Shown: piece after piece, positions 1-7,934 of the stretch
Layout of the letters: each line of letters begins with the position of its first letter
How positions within the stretch are numbered: position 1 is the stretch's first letter
Origin: Rhodospirillales bacterium
Lineage (GTDB): Bacteria > Pseudomonadota > Alphaproteobacteria > Rhodospirillales > Shumkoniaceae
DNA length: 35,833 nt
Reading direction: 5' to 3'
Assembly (NCBI GenBank): GCA_016776725.1
Contig: JADHSV010000034.1
Span: 1-35,833 of the forward strand
Position numbers and translations under genes: made by a program
The notes under the pieces: generated by a model
What the model was told of the DNA's origin: nothing
The model's database searches: none
What the model saw: only the letters and a program-made list of their open reading frames with translations

Positions 1-116
1 CCGCCACGACCGCGAAATTCCTTGCGGCAAGCTACTCAGTTGCCGTCTTATGAGCGCGGGAATAGCAAATCCTTTCCCATCAATCAAGCGTCGCGGACCC
101 GAGAATCGAGATAAAC

Positions 117-758
117 ATGGCGAAGCCCGAATTAATTGAATGGCGCACCGCCGCCGAACCGGTCGATTACGAAACCGCGGTCGCCTTCATGGAGGACCGG
201 GTCGAGGGAATTCGCACCCATCAAGCCCCCGAAACCGTGTGGCTGCTGGAGCATCCGCCGCTTTATACCGCCGGAACCAGCGCCACCCCCGACGACCTGC
301 TGGAACCGGGCCGCTTTCCCGTCTACCGCACCGGGCGCGGCGGCCAGTACACCTACCACGGCCCCGGCCAGCGCGTCGGCTATGTGATGCTTGATTTGAA
401 CAAACGCGGACGCGACGTGCGCGCATACGTGCACAATTTGGAAGAATGGATCATCGCCACCCTGGCCAAATTCGACGTCAAAGGCGAACGCCGCGACGAC
501 CGCGTCGGCATCTGGATCGATCAGGGCGGCGGCGTGGAGCACAAAATCGCCGCCATCGGCGTACGCATCCGCCGCTGGATCACCTTCCACGGCATCGCCA
601 TAAACGTAAACCCCGACCTGAGCCACTTCACCGGCATCGTGCCCTGCGGCATCGAAGCCCACGGCGTGACTTCGCTGCACGCGCTGGGCATCCCTGTGAC
701 CATGGAAGAGGTGGACGCGGCGCTGCGCGGGGCGTTTGACGAGGCGTTTGAGCGATAG
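117..758 (+). CDS. lipB: Lipoyl(octanoyl) transferase LipB
   Basis: 213 aa, the usual length for LipB. The enzyme moves an octanoyl group from acyl carrier protein to the lipoyl domains of 2-oxoacid dehydrogenases and the glycine cleavage system, in the cytoplasm. The family signature is complete: the [15 protein letters not shown] block near residues 70-85, the catalytic Lys at residue 143 (EHKIAAIG) and the catalytic Cys at residue 177 ([12 protein letters not shown]). ATG 117 is preceded by a weak purine stretch (GAGAT). The 116 bases upstream hold nothing I recognise. It stands alone, and its minus-strand neighbour converges on it 29 bp away. I see nothing unusual; identification is firm. 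Confidence 0.96.
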   Translation: MAKPELIEWRTAAEPVDYETAVAFMEDRVEGIRTHQAPETVWLLEHPPLYTAGTSATPDDLLEPGRFPVYRTGRGGQYTYHGPGQRVGYVMLDLNKRGRDVRAYVHNLEEWIIATLAKFDVKGERRDDRVGIWIDQGGGVEHKIAAIGVRIRRWITFHGIAINVNPDLSHFTGIVPCGIEAHGVTSLHALGIPVTMEEVDAALRGAFDEAFER

Positions 759-787
759 CGCGAAATTCCCCTTTTGTTCTCTGTTAA

Positions 788-1288
788 TCAATCATAATTG
801 AACCGAAAATATCGTCTCACAGCGTCAACCACCCTGTTGTGCAACGGATCCCAATCCCGTTGATATGCGTCCGATCCCATAGCGCTTTGCACGTCATCCT
901 CTCCCCAAGTGGAGGGCGAACGCCGCAGCAGATCGTCCGATCCAAAACCGGAAAATATATCGTTCGGTTTCTGGCTACGTATGGCGCGGGTCGTGCAGCG
1001 GATGTACAGCCTCAACGGAACGGAACGCGACCTAAAACGCATTTTTGGTTGCTGAATGGAATTAGCCTGCGTCCTGAAAGTGATCGAAGCAGGAGGCCCC
1101 GAGAAGGACTCCGTAACCGCCGGCCCCGAAGATTTAAAATATCTCACTTCTCCCTCAAAAGGCGATTGAAAATCCGAGATAATAGATACGTCCAATGTAA
1201 TCTCTAATGGCCCCCCATACTGACCTCGAAGCAGAACATTGTCCCCCCACACAAAGGGTGTCGCATCATATGTGTAAGCTTTATACAT
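788..1288 (-). CDS. Hypothetical protein, 166 aa, no family recognised
   Basis: Unrecognised. The ATG at 1288 has a plausible ribosome site (AGGA, about 4 nt upstream), which is the main reason to call it a gene. The N-terminal half is rich in beta-forming residues with Gly and aromatic positions (GDNVLLRGQYGGPLEITLDV). The C-terminal half is basic and ends in YFRFNYD. No signal peptide, membrane segment or known motif is visible. The gene and the flank to about 1409 look more AT-rich than the neighbours, which may indicate acquired DNA. It converges with lipB and is divergent from the repeat protein at 1410, with the shared upstream region in between. It could be a decayed fragment. Confidence 0.45.
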   Translation of the reverse strand: MYKAYTYDATPFVWGDNVLLRGQYGGPLEITLDVSIISDFQSPFEGEVRYFKSSGPAVTESFSGPPASITFRTQANSIQQPKMRFRSRSVPLRLYIRCTTRAIRSQKPNDIFSGFGSDDLLRRSPSTWGEDDVQSAMGSDAYQRDWDPLHNRVVDAVRRYFRFNYD

Positions 1289-1409
1289 AACATCCTATCG
1301 TTCATGTTTTGTTCATAAAAAATGAAATTAGTCTCTCTACATCATATTGTCAACCATAATAGGAAAATTTATTTGTATTATCCACTATTTATCAGGTTAT
1401 GATTGGCGT

Positions 1410-3236
1410 ATGCGAAATTTCCTAATCATGTTGATGGCCTTGTTCCTTTTCCCGACGCAGGGGCTTGCGCTGGATGAGCGTGCGGCGGACGTTCTGAAAA
1501 TCTTCAATGAAGGTTACATGGTGGAAAGGGCGGTCGACCTTGCGCGGGAACTGGATGACGAGGACGCGGAGGAGTTGTTGCGGGCCGTTTCCGTGGATTT
1601 GGACAAGCGCTGGATCGAGAGCTTCGTCGATAATCCGGGTTCGTCGACCGGAATAACAATGCCACTGATCGAAGCCCAGTCAAGACTTGGCGATGACGAC
1701 GGGATGCACGTCACGTTGGAACGCATTGAGGCTATGCTGGAGCGTTCGGCAAAGCCCGAGGAGCATTCCTTCGCCTACGCCTCGCTGGCGGGTATGTGGA
1801 CGAGACTTGGCCGGCCCGTGAGGGTTCGAGACCTCTTGAGCAAAATGCTGGAAATAGCCCCTAAGGTCCCGCGCCGAATTGTCGAAGTCAGAAATCCCTA
1901 CCTTGGCGTCTTTTTTTCCGTTGCCTCAATTCAGGCGGAAAACGGCTGGCATGACGAAGCGCAAGCTACGCTGAACGCAATTTCGCCCAGGAATAGGAAA
2001 GAACGCTGGGAAATCGCGCGTTATTTCGGGGTATTGAAAAAAGTTCGGGAAATGGTCGGGCCGCAGAAACCTTCACAGGAAGAAAACATCGCCGAAGTTC
2101 TGAATACCTTCGATGAAGGCGTCATGGCATTGAGAGCCGCCGCCCTTTCACGCAAACTGGGCGACCCTGACGCCGTGTCGCTTCTTCGCGCCGCTTCCGG
2201 AGATTTGGAAAAACGCTGGATGAAAAATCCTATCCCCCATCCGGGATTATCGACCGCCGCGGCGACAAATCTGGCGAAAGCCCAGGCGGACTTGCGCGAT
2301 GGGCATGGAACGAACCTCACGTTGGAACGCATCAAAACGATGCTGGAGCGGAGCGCGACGCCGAAGGATCGTTGCATCGCCAACTCCTTTCTGGCGCAAA
2401 TGTGGATCAAGCTCGGCCAATCTGAGAAAATTCAGCCCCTATTGAACGAAGCCCTGACATTCCCGCGCCAAGCTGAAAACCCCTGCCTTGATGCCTTCTT
2501 CGGCGTCGCCGTGCTTCAGGTGCGAAAAGGCCGTCACGACGACGCCCAAGCCACCATGAACGCGATTGCCCCCGCGAATGAAGCCGAACGCAAGAAGATT
2601 GCGGGGTTTCTTTTACGGTTGCGGCGGTTCGGCGCGCATACGCTGGATGTGAGAAGTCAAGAAGTCCTGATAATCGACAGCTACGGCCACATGGTGAACA
2701 AGGCCACGGAACTTCGGCACAAATTGGACGAACTGGAGGCGGTGTCGCTTCTTCGCGCCGTCTCCGGGGAATTGGAGAAGCGCTGGACCAAAAGCCCCGA
2801 CAATAATCCGGTTCAGTTGGTCGGTTCAGCGACAGAAGTGGTTGTTGCCCAGTCCGAACTCGGCGATGACGACGGGATGAATCTCACGTTGGGTCGCATC
2901 GAAGCAATGCTGGAGCGCACGGCATCAATCGAAGATCGCTGCTCCGCCAACTTCCGTTTGGCAGGCATGTGGATGATCCTTGATCAACCCGAGAAAATCC
3001 GCACCCTTATGAGCGACACGCTGAGTTTAGCCCAGTCGCTTCCCCGTCAAATCGGTGAATACCGCCTTCCCTACCTTGACATCGTCTTCCGCGCTGCTGG
3101 TTTTTTGGCGCAAAACGGCTGGTATGACGATGCAGATGCCGCCGTGCGCGCAGTTGGTCCGACGGACGACGACGAACGCTGGCATGTCAGGCATTCCATT
3201 TCCCTGTTGAACGCCTGGATGAAGTTACGAAAGTAG
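1410..3236 (+). CDS. Exported protein built from three tandem ~190-residue helical repeats
   Basis: 608 aa from ATG 1410. That start gives a clean signal peptide (MRNFLIMLMALFLFPTQGLA, then LDERAADV), whereas the upstream TTG at 1347 would add 21 residues before it. The mature chain is three homologous units at about residues 23-214, 225-407 and 415-606. Each carries LLRA-S-(D/E)L(D/E)KRW, then a TLERIEAMLER-like helix, then a GMW/QMW-LG or LDQP turn, then a GWHDEAQATLNAI-like helix. The pattern is all-helical and TPR-like in rhythm, but no canonical TPR consensus is visible. It is probably periplasmic. I do not recognise the family and assign no function; a scaffold or binding role would be a guess. 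Confidence 0.85.
   Translation: MRNFLIMLMALFLFPTQGLALDERAADVLKIFNEGYMVERAVDLARELDDEDAEELLRAVSVDLDKRWIESFVDNPGSSTGITMPLIEAQSRLGDDDGMHVTLERIEAMLERSAKPEEHSFAYASLAGMWTRLGRPVRVRDLLSKMLEIAPKVPRRIVEVRNPYLGVFFSVASIQAENGWHDEAQATLNAISPRNRKERWEIARYFGVLKKVREMVGPQKPSQEENIAEVLNTFDEGVMALRAAALSRKLGDPDAVSLLRAASGDLEKRWMKNPIPHPGLSTAAATNLAKAQADLRDGHGTNLTLERIKTMLERSATPKDRCIANSFLAQMWIKLGQSEKIQPLLNEALTFPRQAENPCLDAFFGVAVLQVRKGRHDDAQATMNAIAPANEAERKKIAGFLLRLRRFGAHTLDVRSQEVLIIDSYGHMVNKATELRHKLDELEAVSLLRAVSGELEKRWTKSPDNNPVQLVGSATEVVVAQSELGDDDGMNLTLGRIEAMLERTASIEDRCSANFRLAGMWMILDQPEKIRTLMSDTLSLAQSLPRQIGEYRLPYLDIVFRAAGFLAQNGWYDDADAAVRAVGPTDDDERWHVRHSISLLNAWMKLRK
1476..3227 (+). repeat. Three in-gene tandem repeats (about 1476-2051, 2082-2630, 2652-3227)
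   Basis: The units align by LLRA at periods of 202 and 189 codons and by the TLERIEAMLER-like helix. At base level, units 1 and 3 share long near-identical stretches, such as GGCGATGACGACGGGATG in each, followed by a nearly matching segment ending ATGCTGGAGCG. Unit 2 is more diverged there and carries GATGGGCATGGAACG instead. This suggests serial duplication, with 1 and 3 either younger or homogenised by conversion. Confidence 0.85.
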
Positions 3237-3291
3237 CCAAAGCTTGCCCTACCCTGCTATTAAAAACAAAAATCAAGGGAGGAGCCCCACC

Positions 3292-4461
3292 ATGCGTATC
3301 GTTGATATCCGTGAACAGACCGGCGCGTTGCAGACTTCCATGCGCAACGCTTTTATTGATTTCAGCCAGATGACGGTCAGTTTGGTGGCTGTGGTTACGG
3401 ATGTGGTTCGTGATGGCAAGCCGGTGGTGGGCTATGGGTTTAACGCCAATGGGCGGTATGCGCAGGGGGGGATTCTTCGCGAGCGGCTGATCCCGCGTAT
3501 TCTGGCAGCCGACCCGGACACCTTGCTGGACGAAACGGGAGACAACATCGACCCGTTTGCCGTTTTTGGCGCGATGATGACCAACGAGAAGCCCGGCGGG
3601 CATGGGGATCGGGCGATTGCGGTGGCGGCGCTGGATATGGCGGTGTGGGATGCGGTCGCCAAAATCGCGCAGGTTCCGTTGTGGAAACTGCTGGCCGATC
3701 GGTTTAACGGTGGGAACGCCGACGGGCGCGTGCTGGTCTATCCGGGCGGCGGTTATTACTACCCGGACGGCAATCTGAATAAGCTGCGCGACGAGATGCA
3801 GAGCTATCTGGACGACGGCTACACGATTGTCAAAATGAAAATCGGCGCGGCCGATCTGGCGACCGATCTGAAGCGCATCGAAACGGTCATCGACGTGGTC
3901 GGCGGCGACGGTGGCAGGCTGGCGGTGGACGCCAACGGCAAGTTCGACCTTGAGACCGCCATCGCCTACGCCCACGGCATGAAACCCTACGGCCTTTTCT
4001 GGTACGAGGAAGCGGGCGATCCGCTGGACTATGCCCTGCAGGCCGAACTTGCCAACCATTACGAGGGCCCGTTCGCCACCGGCGAAAACCTGTTTTCCCA
4101 TCAGGACATCCGCAACCTGTTGCGCTATGGCGGTCTGGACCCGCAAAAAGACTGGATCATGCCCGATCCCGCGCTGGCCATGGGCCTAACCGAAGGCCTG
4201 AAAATCATCGACACGGCGGAAGCCGAAAACTGGCCGCGCGAGCGCATCGTGTTGCATGGTGGCACGCAGTTGGCTCTGGCCATGTCCGCCGGGTTGCAGC
4301 TTGGCGGAACCGAAACGTACCCTCTGATGTTCCAGCCCTATGGCGGGTTTGCCGACGACACCCCCATCGAGAACGGTTTCACGACCCTGCCGGACCTTCC
4401 CGGTCTGGGCATCGAAGGAAAAGCCAAACTGTACGAGGTGATGAAACCGCTGGGAGAATAG
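3292..4461 (+). CDS. Enolase-superfamily acid-sugar dehydratase, D(-)-tartrate dehydratase-like
   Basis: 389 aa from ATG 3292, chosen for the strong AAGGGAGGAG site just upstream; an in-frame start at 3244 lacks one. Seen: KMK at 181-183 (general base), metal ligands D213 (VDANGKF), E239 (WYEEAGDPL) and E265 (ATGENL), and H322 (LHGGTQ). The whole sequence resembles, from memory, Bradyrhizobium D-tartrate dehydratase TarD, including the ALDMAVWDAVAKIA and NLFSHQDIRNLLRYGG blocks, the ligand spacing and the His 322 position. That enzyme dehydrates D-tartrate to oxaloacetate. Substitutions around the catalytic His (LHGGTQ here against PHGGHQ recalled for TarD) could shift specificity. A DMT transporter follows on the same strand and may move substrate or product. 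Confidence 0.85.
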   Translation: MRIVDIREQTGALQTSMRNAFIDFSQMTVSLVAVVTDVVRDGKPVVGYGFNANGRYAQGGILRERLIPRILAADPDTLLDETGDNIDPFAVFGAMMTNEKPGGHGDRAIAVAALDMAVWDAVAKIAQVPLWKLLADRFNGGNADGRVLVYPGGGYYYPDGNLNKLRDEMQSYLDDGYTIVKMKIGAADLATDLKRIETVIDVVGGDGGRLAVDANGKFDLETAIAYAHGMKPYGLFWYEEAGDPLDYALQAELANHYEGPFATGENLFSHQDIRNLLRYGGLDPQKDWIMPDPALAMGLTEGLKIIDTAEAENWPRERIVLHGGTQLALAMSAGLQLGGTETYPLMFQPYGGFADDTPIENGFTTLPDLPGLGIEGKAKLYEVMKPLGE

Positions 4462-4609
4462 CTGGTCGGCAATTGCCCGCTACATCAGGACAACGACCGC
4501 AATGGCGGCGTAGCAAAACCATGATTTCACCCGCCCCACTTTGCCCTTATGCTGCACCGCCGGTTCCGGCGCCGACAGCTTTTTTTCGACCAAAGAAAGG
4601 CCCAAATCA

Positions 4610-5524
4610 GTGGCTTTATCGCCCGCCCCCCACGAACCTTCTTCCATTCGCAGGGGAATCGTGCTGATTCTCATCGCCTATGTGTTGTTGGCGATCATGG
4701 ACGCGACATCGAAATACCTGGTGGGGTCTTACCATTTCACCCAGATCATGGCCGTGCGCTTTTGGGTGTTTTTCGTTATTTCGCTGTTCACGGTGCGCCG
4801 CACCGGCATTCTGGCGAGCTTTAAAAGCAGCTTTGTATTTGTCCAGATCATCCGCGCCCTGATCCTGATCGCCGAGGTGTCGCTGATCATCTTTTCCTTC
4901 GGCCGCCTGCCGCTTGCCGACGTGCATGCGGTCCTGACCGCGGCGCCCCTGTTCGTTCTGATCTTGGCAGGATGGACCCTTGGTGAGACCATCGGATTTC
5001 GCGGCTGGATCTCGGTCCTGGCCGGGTTTTCCGGAGCCGTCCTGATCATCCGTCCGGGATTCTCCGATGTTAGCGGTTATCTGGTGCTGCCGCTGATCGC
5101 CGCTCTATTATGGGCGGTCTATCAAATTCTGTCGCGCCTGGTCAGCCGGCGGGATACGGCCGAAACCACACTCATGTACACCACGTTGATCTGCATGCTT
5201 GCCTTTTCGGCGATGGCCCCCTTCCATTGGGTTTGGCCACAGGGTTTCGACTGGGTGTTGCTGCTGTTCGTCGCCCTGCTCGGCGCCGCCAGCCATTTTT
5301 GCATCATCAAGGCCTTTACCTTCACACCGGCATCATTGCTGCAGCCCTACAGCTACTCCCTTTTCCTATGGGCCATCGTCTTGGGTTATCTGGTCTTCGG
5401 GGATGTTCCCGACCTGCCGACGGTGATCGGCGGCGCCATCATCATCGCTGCAGGCATTTATGCCAGCGATCGTGACGGCACCCTGTGGGCGCGACTGCGC
5501 GGTCGCATTGGGTTGGGGCCCTAG
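4610..5524 (+). CDS. DMT-superfamily (EamA) transporter
   Basis: 304 aa from GTG 4610, preferred because AAAGAAAGG lies about 10 nt upstream and the protein then enters its first membrane helix after a short tail. The upstream ATG 4541 would add 23 unlikely residues. Ten hydrophobic segments form two EamA halves: IVLILIAYVLLAIMDATSKY opens the first, and LLWAVYQILSRLVSRRDTAET starts the second. Such proteins export or import small metabolites across the inner membrane; the substrate is unknown. It lies 148 bp behind the tartrate-dehydratase-like gene and may be co-transcribed. The TAG stop at 5522-5524 lies within the CTAG at the edge of an inserted MITE, so the insertion kept the reading frame end intact. 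Confidence 0.88.
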   Translation: MALSPAPHEPSSIRRGIVLILIAYVLLAIMDATSKYLVGSYHFTQIMAVRFWVFFVISLFTVRRTGILASFKSSFVFVQIIRALILIAEVSLIIFSFGRLPLADVHAVLTAAPLFVLILAGWTLGETIGFRGWISVLAGFSGAVLIIRPGFSDVSGYLVLPLIAALLWAVYQILSRLVSRRDTAETTLMYTTLICMLAFSAMAPFHWVWPQGFDWVLLLFVALLGAASHFCIIKAFTFTPASLLQPYSYSLFLWAIVLGYLVFGDVPDLPTVIGGAIIIAAGIYASDRDGTLWARLRGRIGLGP

Positions 5525-5785
5525 AGCCTGTCTCCCTTATACGGAACCGCTGAGACGCCGTATCCGATCTGTTGACAAGGAAGGCGGCGCGCCGCGATGC
5601 CGGCGCATCGCAAGCGTTGCCTGACGCAGCTCAGCAGGCCGGATACGGTGCCTTCGGTCGCTTTTGCGGCCCTCCCGCGTCGTCGAGAACGCTTGATGAT
5701 GCCCCGCATCACCGGCGCGTCCTCTCCTATCGGGAGGGCCGCAAAAGCGATCTCAGTGATTCCGTATAAGGGAGACAGGCTCTAG
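5521..5785. mobile_element. MITE-like element, 265 bp, 26-bp perfect terminal inverted repeats
   Basis: Bases 5521-5546 (beginning CTAGAGCCTGTCTCCC) are the exact reverse complement of 5760-5785. CTAG at each outer edge fits a YTAR-type target duplication, and GAGCCTGTCTCC resembles ends I recall for IS5-family (IS1031/IS427-type) elements; that affiliation is inference. No transposase is encoded. Inside are further inverted repeats: TCGCTTTTGCGGCCCTCCC near 5656 against GGGAGGGCCGCAAAAGCGA near 5734, and CGTATCCG near 5559 against CGGATACG near 5640. The RNA would therefore fold strongly. It sits on the DMT stop codon and may act as a terminator or transcript-stability element between convergent genes. 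Confidence 0.85.
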
Positions 5786-5808
5786 GGAAAAGTCATTGCG
5801 CCAACCCA

Positions 5809-5860
5809 CCGGTCGGGTTCCGGTTGTTTTCTTGCAAGGGCGCGAAGTTGACCCGACCGG
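5809..5860. other. Long-loop inverted repeat between the MITE and the LysR gene
   Basis: CCGGTCGGGT (5809-5818) pairs with ACCCGACCGG (5851-5860) across a 32-nt loop, followed on the plus strand by GCGTTTT. The 113 bp from the MITE to the end of the convergent LysR gene hold no gene I can support. This could be a weak terminator or simply the remnant of an intergenic hairpin. Confidence 0.35.
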
Positions 5861-5898
5861 GCGTTTTCACCGCCTTGGCAATTTCCGCAGGATTGCAG

Positions 5899-6801
5899 TC
5901 ACCCGAAGTCCCGTTCCATGGCCCGTCGGAAGGTTTCGCCAAATTCCGAGGCGATGCCCGAATTGGGCCTGCGCTGCGGGTAGATGAGCGAGAATTCATA
6001 CGGGATTCGGGGCCGGAACGGTTTGGTCACGACCTCGTCCTTGCCCACCTCGGCGACCACGAACGGATCGACGATGGCTACGCCAAGGCCGCGCGCAACA
6101 AAGGCGCACGCGGTCGAGGCGTATCGTGTTTCGATAAGGGAATTGCACTGGACATTGGCCGATTGCAGGGCGGCGGCGATGTGCATGTGCAACAGGCTGC
6201 TTTGCCCCAGGGTGATGAAATCGGCCCCTTCCAGATCCGTGGCATGAATGACCGGCAACTCGGCCAGGGGATGGTTTCGCGGCACCGCGCAGACGGCATC
6301 GGCGATGGGAAGCGCGCGAACGTCAACGCCGGGCTGCTCGGTCGGCACGTAGGCCAGCCCCAGGTTGACCTGGTTCTTGGCCACAAGGTCGATGATATTG
6401 ACCGAACTGTCCGAATGCAGAACTATCGAAATACCGGGACGGTCGGCCAAAAACTCCTGAACGATCTTGGGGAAATAACCCAGCGAGATGTTGGGCATGG
6501 CCGCGATGCGCAAGGTTCCCGCGCTGCGGTTGCGAATGGCGGCGGCGGCCTCGCGTATCCTCTCGCCGCCGACGAACAGGCGTTCGACATCCTGATACAA
6601 AATCAGGGCCTCGTTGGTCGGCGTAATATGGGCGCCGTTGCGCTCGAACAACTCAAGCTCAAGGTCCGTTTCAAGGGCGCGGATCAAACGGCTGATGGCC
6701 GGTTGTGATATGTGCAACATCTCGCCGCCTGCCGTCATGCTGCCGGTCAGAATGACCGCCCGGAACGCCTCGATCTGACGTGGATTGATGGGTCTGGCCA
6801 T
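5899..6801 (-). CDS. LysR-family transcriptional regulator
   Basis: 300 aa from ATG 6801, chosen because AGAAGGA lies just upstream and the usual LysR N-terminus follows (MARPINPRQIEAFRAVILTG). A longer reading frame to 6864 lacks support. The winged helix-turn-helix covers about residues 5-65 (SMTAGGEMLHISQPAISRLIRALE), followed by a type-2 periplasmic-binding-like effector domain from about residue 90 (GTLRIAAMPNISLGYFPKIV). It is divergent from the dehydrogenase-aldolase-isomerase-amidase operon at 6949, the classic LysR arrangement. It probably senses the pathway substrate and activates that operon from the 147-bp shared region. The effector is unknown. Confidence 0.93.
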   Translation of the reverse strand: MARPINPRQIEAFRAVILTGSMTAGGEMLHISQPAISRLIRALETDLELELFERNGAHITPTNEALILYQDVERLFVGGERIREAAAAIRNRSAGTLRIAAMPNISLGYFPKIVQEFLADRPGISIVLHSDSSVNIIDLVAKNQVNLGLAYVPTEQPGVDVRALPIADAVCAVPRNHPLAELPVIHATDLEGADFITLGQSSLLHMHIAAALQSANVQCNSLIETRYASTACAFVARGLGVAIVDPFVVAEVGKDEVVTKPFRPRIPYEFSLIYPQRRPNSGIASEFGETFRRAMERDFG

Positions 6802-6874
6802 TCGATCCTTCTCACTTTGCTGAAAGGTTGCGAGCAACATAACATCTATGCATTCCAGCATCAAAAAAATCGAT

Positions 6875-6902
6875 TTGACATTGTAGTAGCGGTGCGTTGA
6901 AT
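6875..6902 (+). promoter_or_regulatory. Candidate promoter of the dehydrogenase-aldolase operon in the LysR divergent region
   Basis: A perfect TTGACA at 6875-6880 is followed after 16 nt by TTGAAT (6897-6902), leaving about 40 nt of leader before the ATG at 6949, which has AGAAGGAAAC as ribosome site. Just upstream, ATGC-N6-GCAT near 6858-6871 is an inverted repeat of the size LysR regulators bind. No transcript data; positions are inferred from sequence only. Confidence 0.5.
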
Positions 6903-6948
6903 TACTTAAACGCCGAGTGTTCGTATCCGCAGAAGGAAACCCGTCCGA

Positions 6949-7932
6949 ATGTCCCTTTGTTTACTAATCCAACCAATCCACCAAAGCGGAATCGATCTCT
7001 TGAAAAACGCCGGGCTGGACGTGCGTCAGGCCTCGGCTGCAACCATGGACGTGGTCGCCCGCGAGATCGAACCGGCCGTGGCCGCGATTACCCGCAATGC
7101 CGGGCTAAACCGCGCCGCCATGGAAGCCGCCAAGGGCCTTCGCGTGCTGGGCAATCACGGCATCGGGGTCGACCCGGTGGATGTGGGCTACGCCACCGAA
7201 ATTGGCCTGCCCATCATTTTCACGCCCTACGGCAACGTGGAATCCGTGGCCGAACATACGGTTTCGCAGATGCTGGCCATCGCCAAGCGGGTGCGCGAGG
7301 CCGACCGCGCCGTGCGCGAAGGCAACTACGATTACCGCTATACCCGTGATTTTTGCGAACTGAACGGACGCACGCTGGCAATCATCGGTTTCGGCCGCAC
7401 CGGCATTCGCACCGCCGAGATCGCCAAGGCCGGATTTTCCATGAAAGTTAAGGCCTACGATCCCTACATCGACGCGGCGGCCATGGCCGAGCGCGGCATG
7501 GAAAAGGCCGACGATCTGGATGCCCTGCTGGCCGAAGCCGACGTGGTTTCGCTGCACCTGCAGCTGACCCCGGAAACCCGCGAAATGATTACCCGCAAGC
7601 ACCTGTTCGCCATGAAGAAAGGCGCCATATTGGTGAACACGGCGCGCGGCGCATTGGTGGAGCCCAACGCTCTGGTCGAGGCCCTGGAAAGCGGCCATCT
7701 GCGCGGCGCGGCCATGGATGTGTTTGAAACAGAACCGCTGCCGCTGGATCATCCGTTTGCCACCACCGACGGCCTCGTCATGTCGCCGCACATCGCGGGC
7801 GCCACCGAGGAATGCCTGGAACGCACCGCAACACAGTGTGCCGCTCAGGTCATCGACGTATTGGAGGGCAGACGGCCCGATAACATGGTTAACCCCGACA
7901 CCTGGGAACGCCGACGCTTCAAGGAGAATTGA
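6949..7932 (+). CDS. D-isomer-specific 2-hydroxyacid dehydrogenase (NAD-dependent)
   Basis: 327 aa with the usual two-lobed architecture: a substrate lobe, then a Rossmann NAD-binding lobe with GFGRTG at residues 147-152. The full catalytic triad is present: R233 (NTARGALV), E260 (DVFETEPLP) and H281 (SPHIAGAT). It interconverts a 2-hydroxyacid and a 2-oxoacid. The closest general look is phosphoglycerate/glyoxylate-type dehydrogenase, but substrate cannot be assigned. AGAAGGAAAC precedes ATG 6949. It is the first gene of a four-gene operon, and the aldolase starts 2 nt after its stop. In context it could reduce or oxidise the 2-oxoacid or semialdehyde made by the aldolase. Confidence 0.93.
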   Translation: MSLCLLIQPIHQSGIDLLKNAGLDVRQASAATMDVVAREIEPAVAAITRNAGLNRAAMEAAKGLRVLGNHGIGVDPVDVGYATEIGLPIIFTPYGNVESVAEHTVSQMLAIAKRVREADRAVREGNYDYRYTRDFCELNGRTLAIIGFGRTGIRTAEIAKAGFSMKVKAYDPYIDAAAMAERGMEKADDLDALLAEADVVSLHLQLTPETREMITRKHLFAMKKGAILVNTARGALVEPNALVEALESGHLRGAAMDVFETEPLPLDHPFATTDGLVMSPHIAGATEECLERTATQCAAQVIDVLEGRRPDNMVNPDTWERRRFKEN

Positions 7933-7934
7933 AA

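Noticed and set aside
132..791. 219-codon minus-strand reading frame opposite lipB
   Set aside because: It is an antisense shadow of a certain lipB gene, with no family resemblance and composition dictated by the GC-rich third positions.
1347..1409. TTG start that would lengthen the repeat protein by 21 residues
   Set aside because: It places extra residues in front of a textbook signal peptide and has no ribosome site.
4480..4674. Small minus-strand frame ending in a hydrophobic SWFCYAAIAVVVLM tail
   Set aside because: The tail looks like a membrane segment, but the frame overlaps the start of the DMT gene in antisense, no ribosome site is visible, and no homology is recognised.
5597..5785. 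Short reading frame inside the MITE
   Set aside because: It is produced by the inverted-repeat DNA itself, ends in the terminal repeat, and resembles no transposase.
5824..6708. 294-codon plus-strand frame opposite the LysR gene
   Set aside because: Shadow of a well-supported regulator. The product is a low-information Gly/Arg/Asp mixture without motifs.
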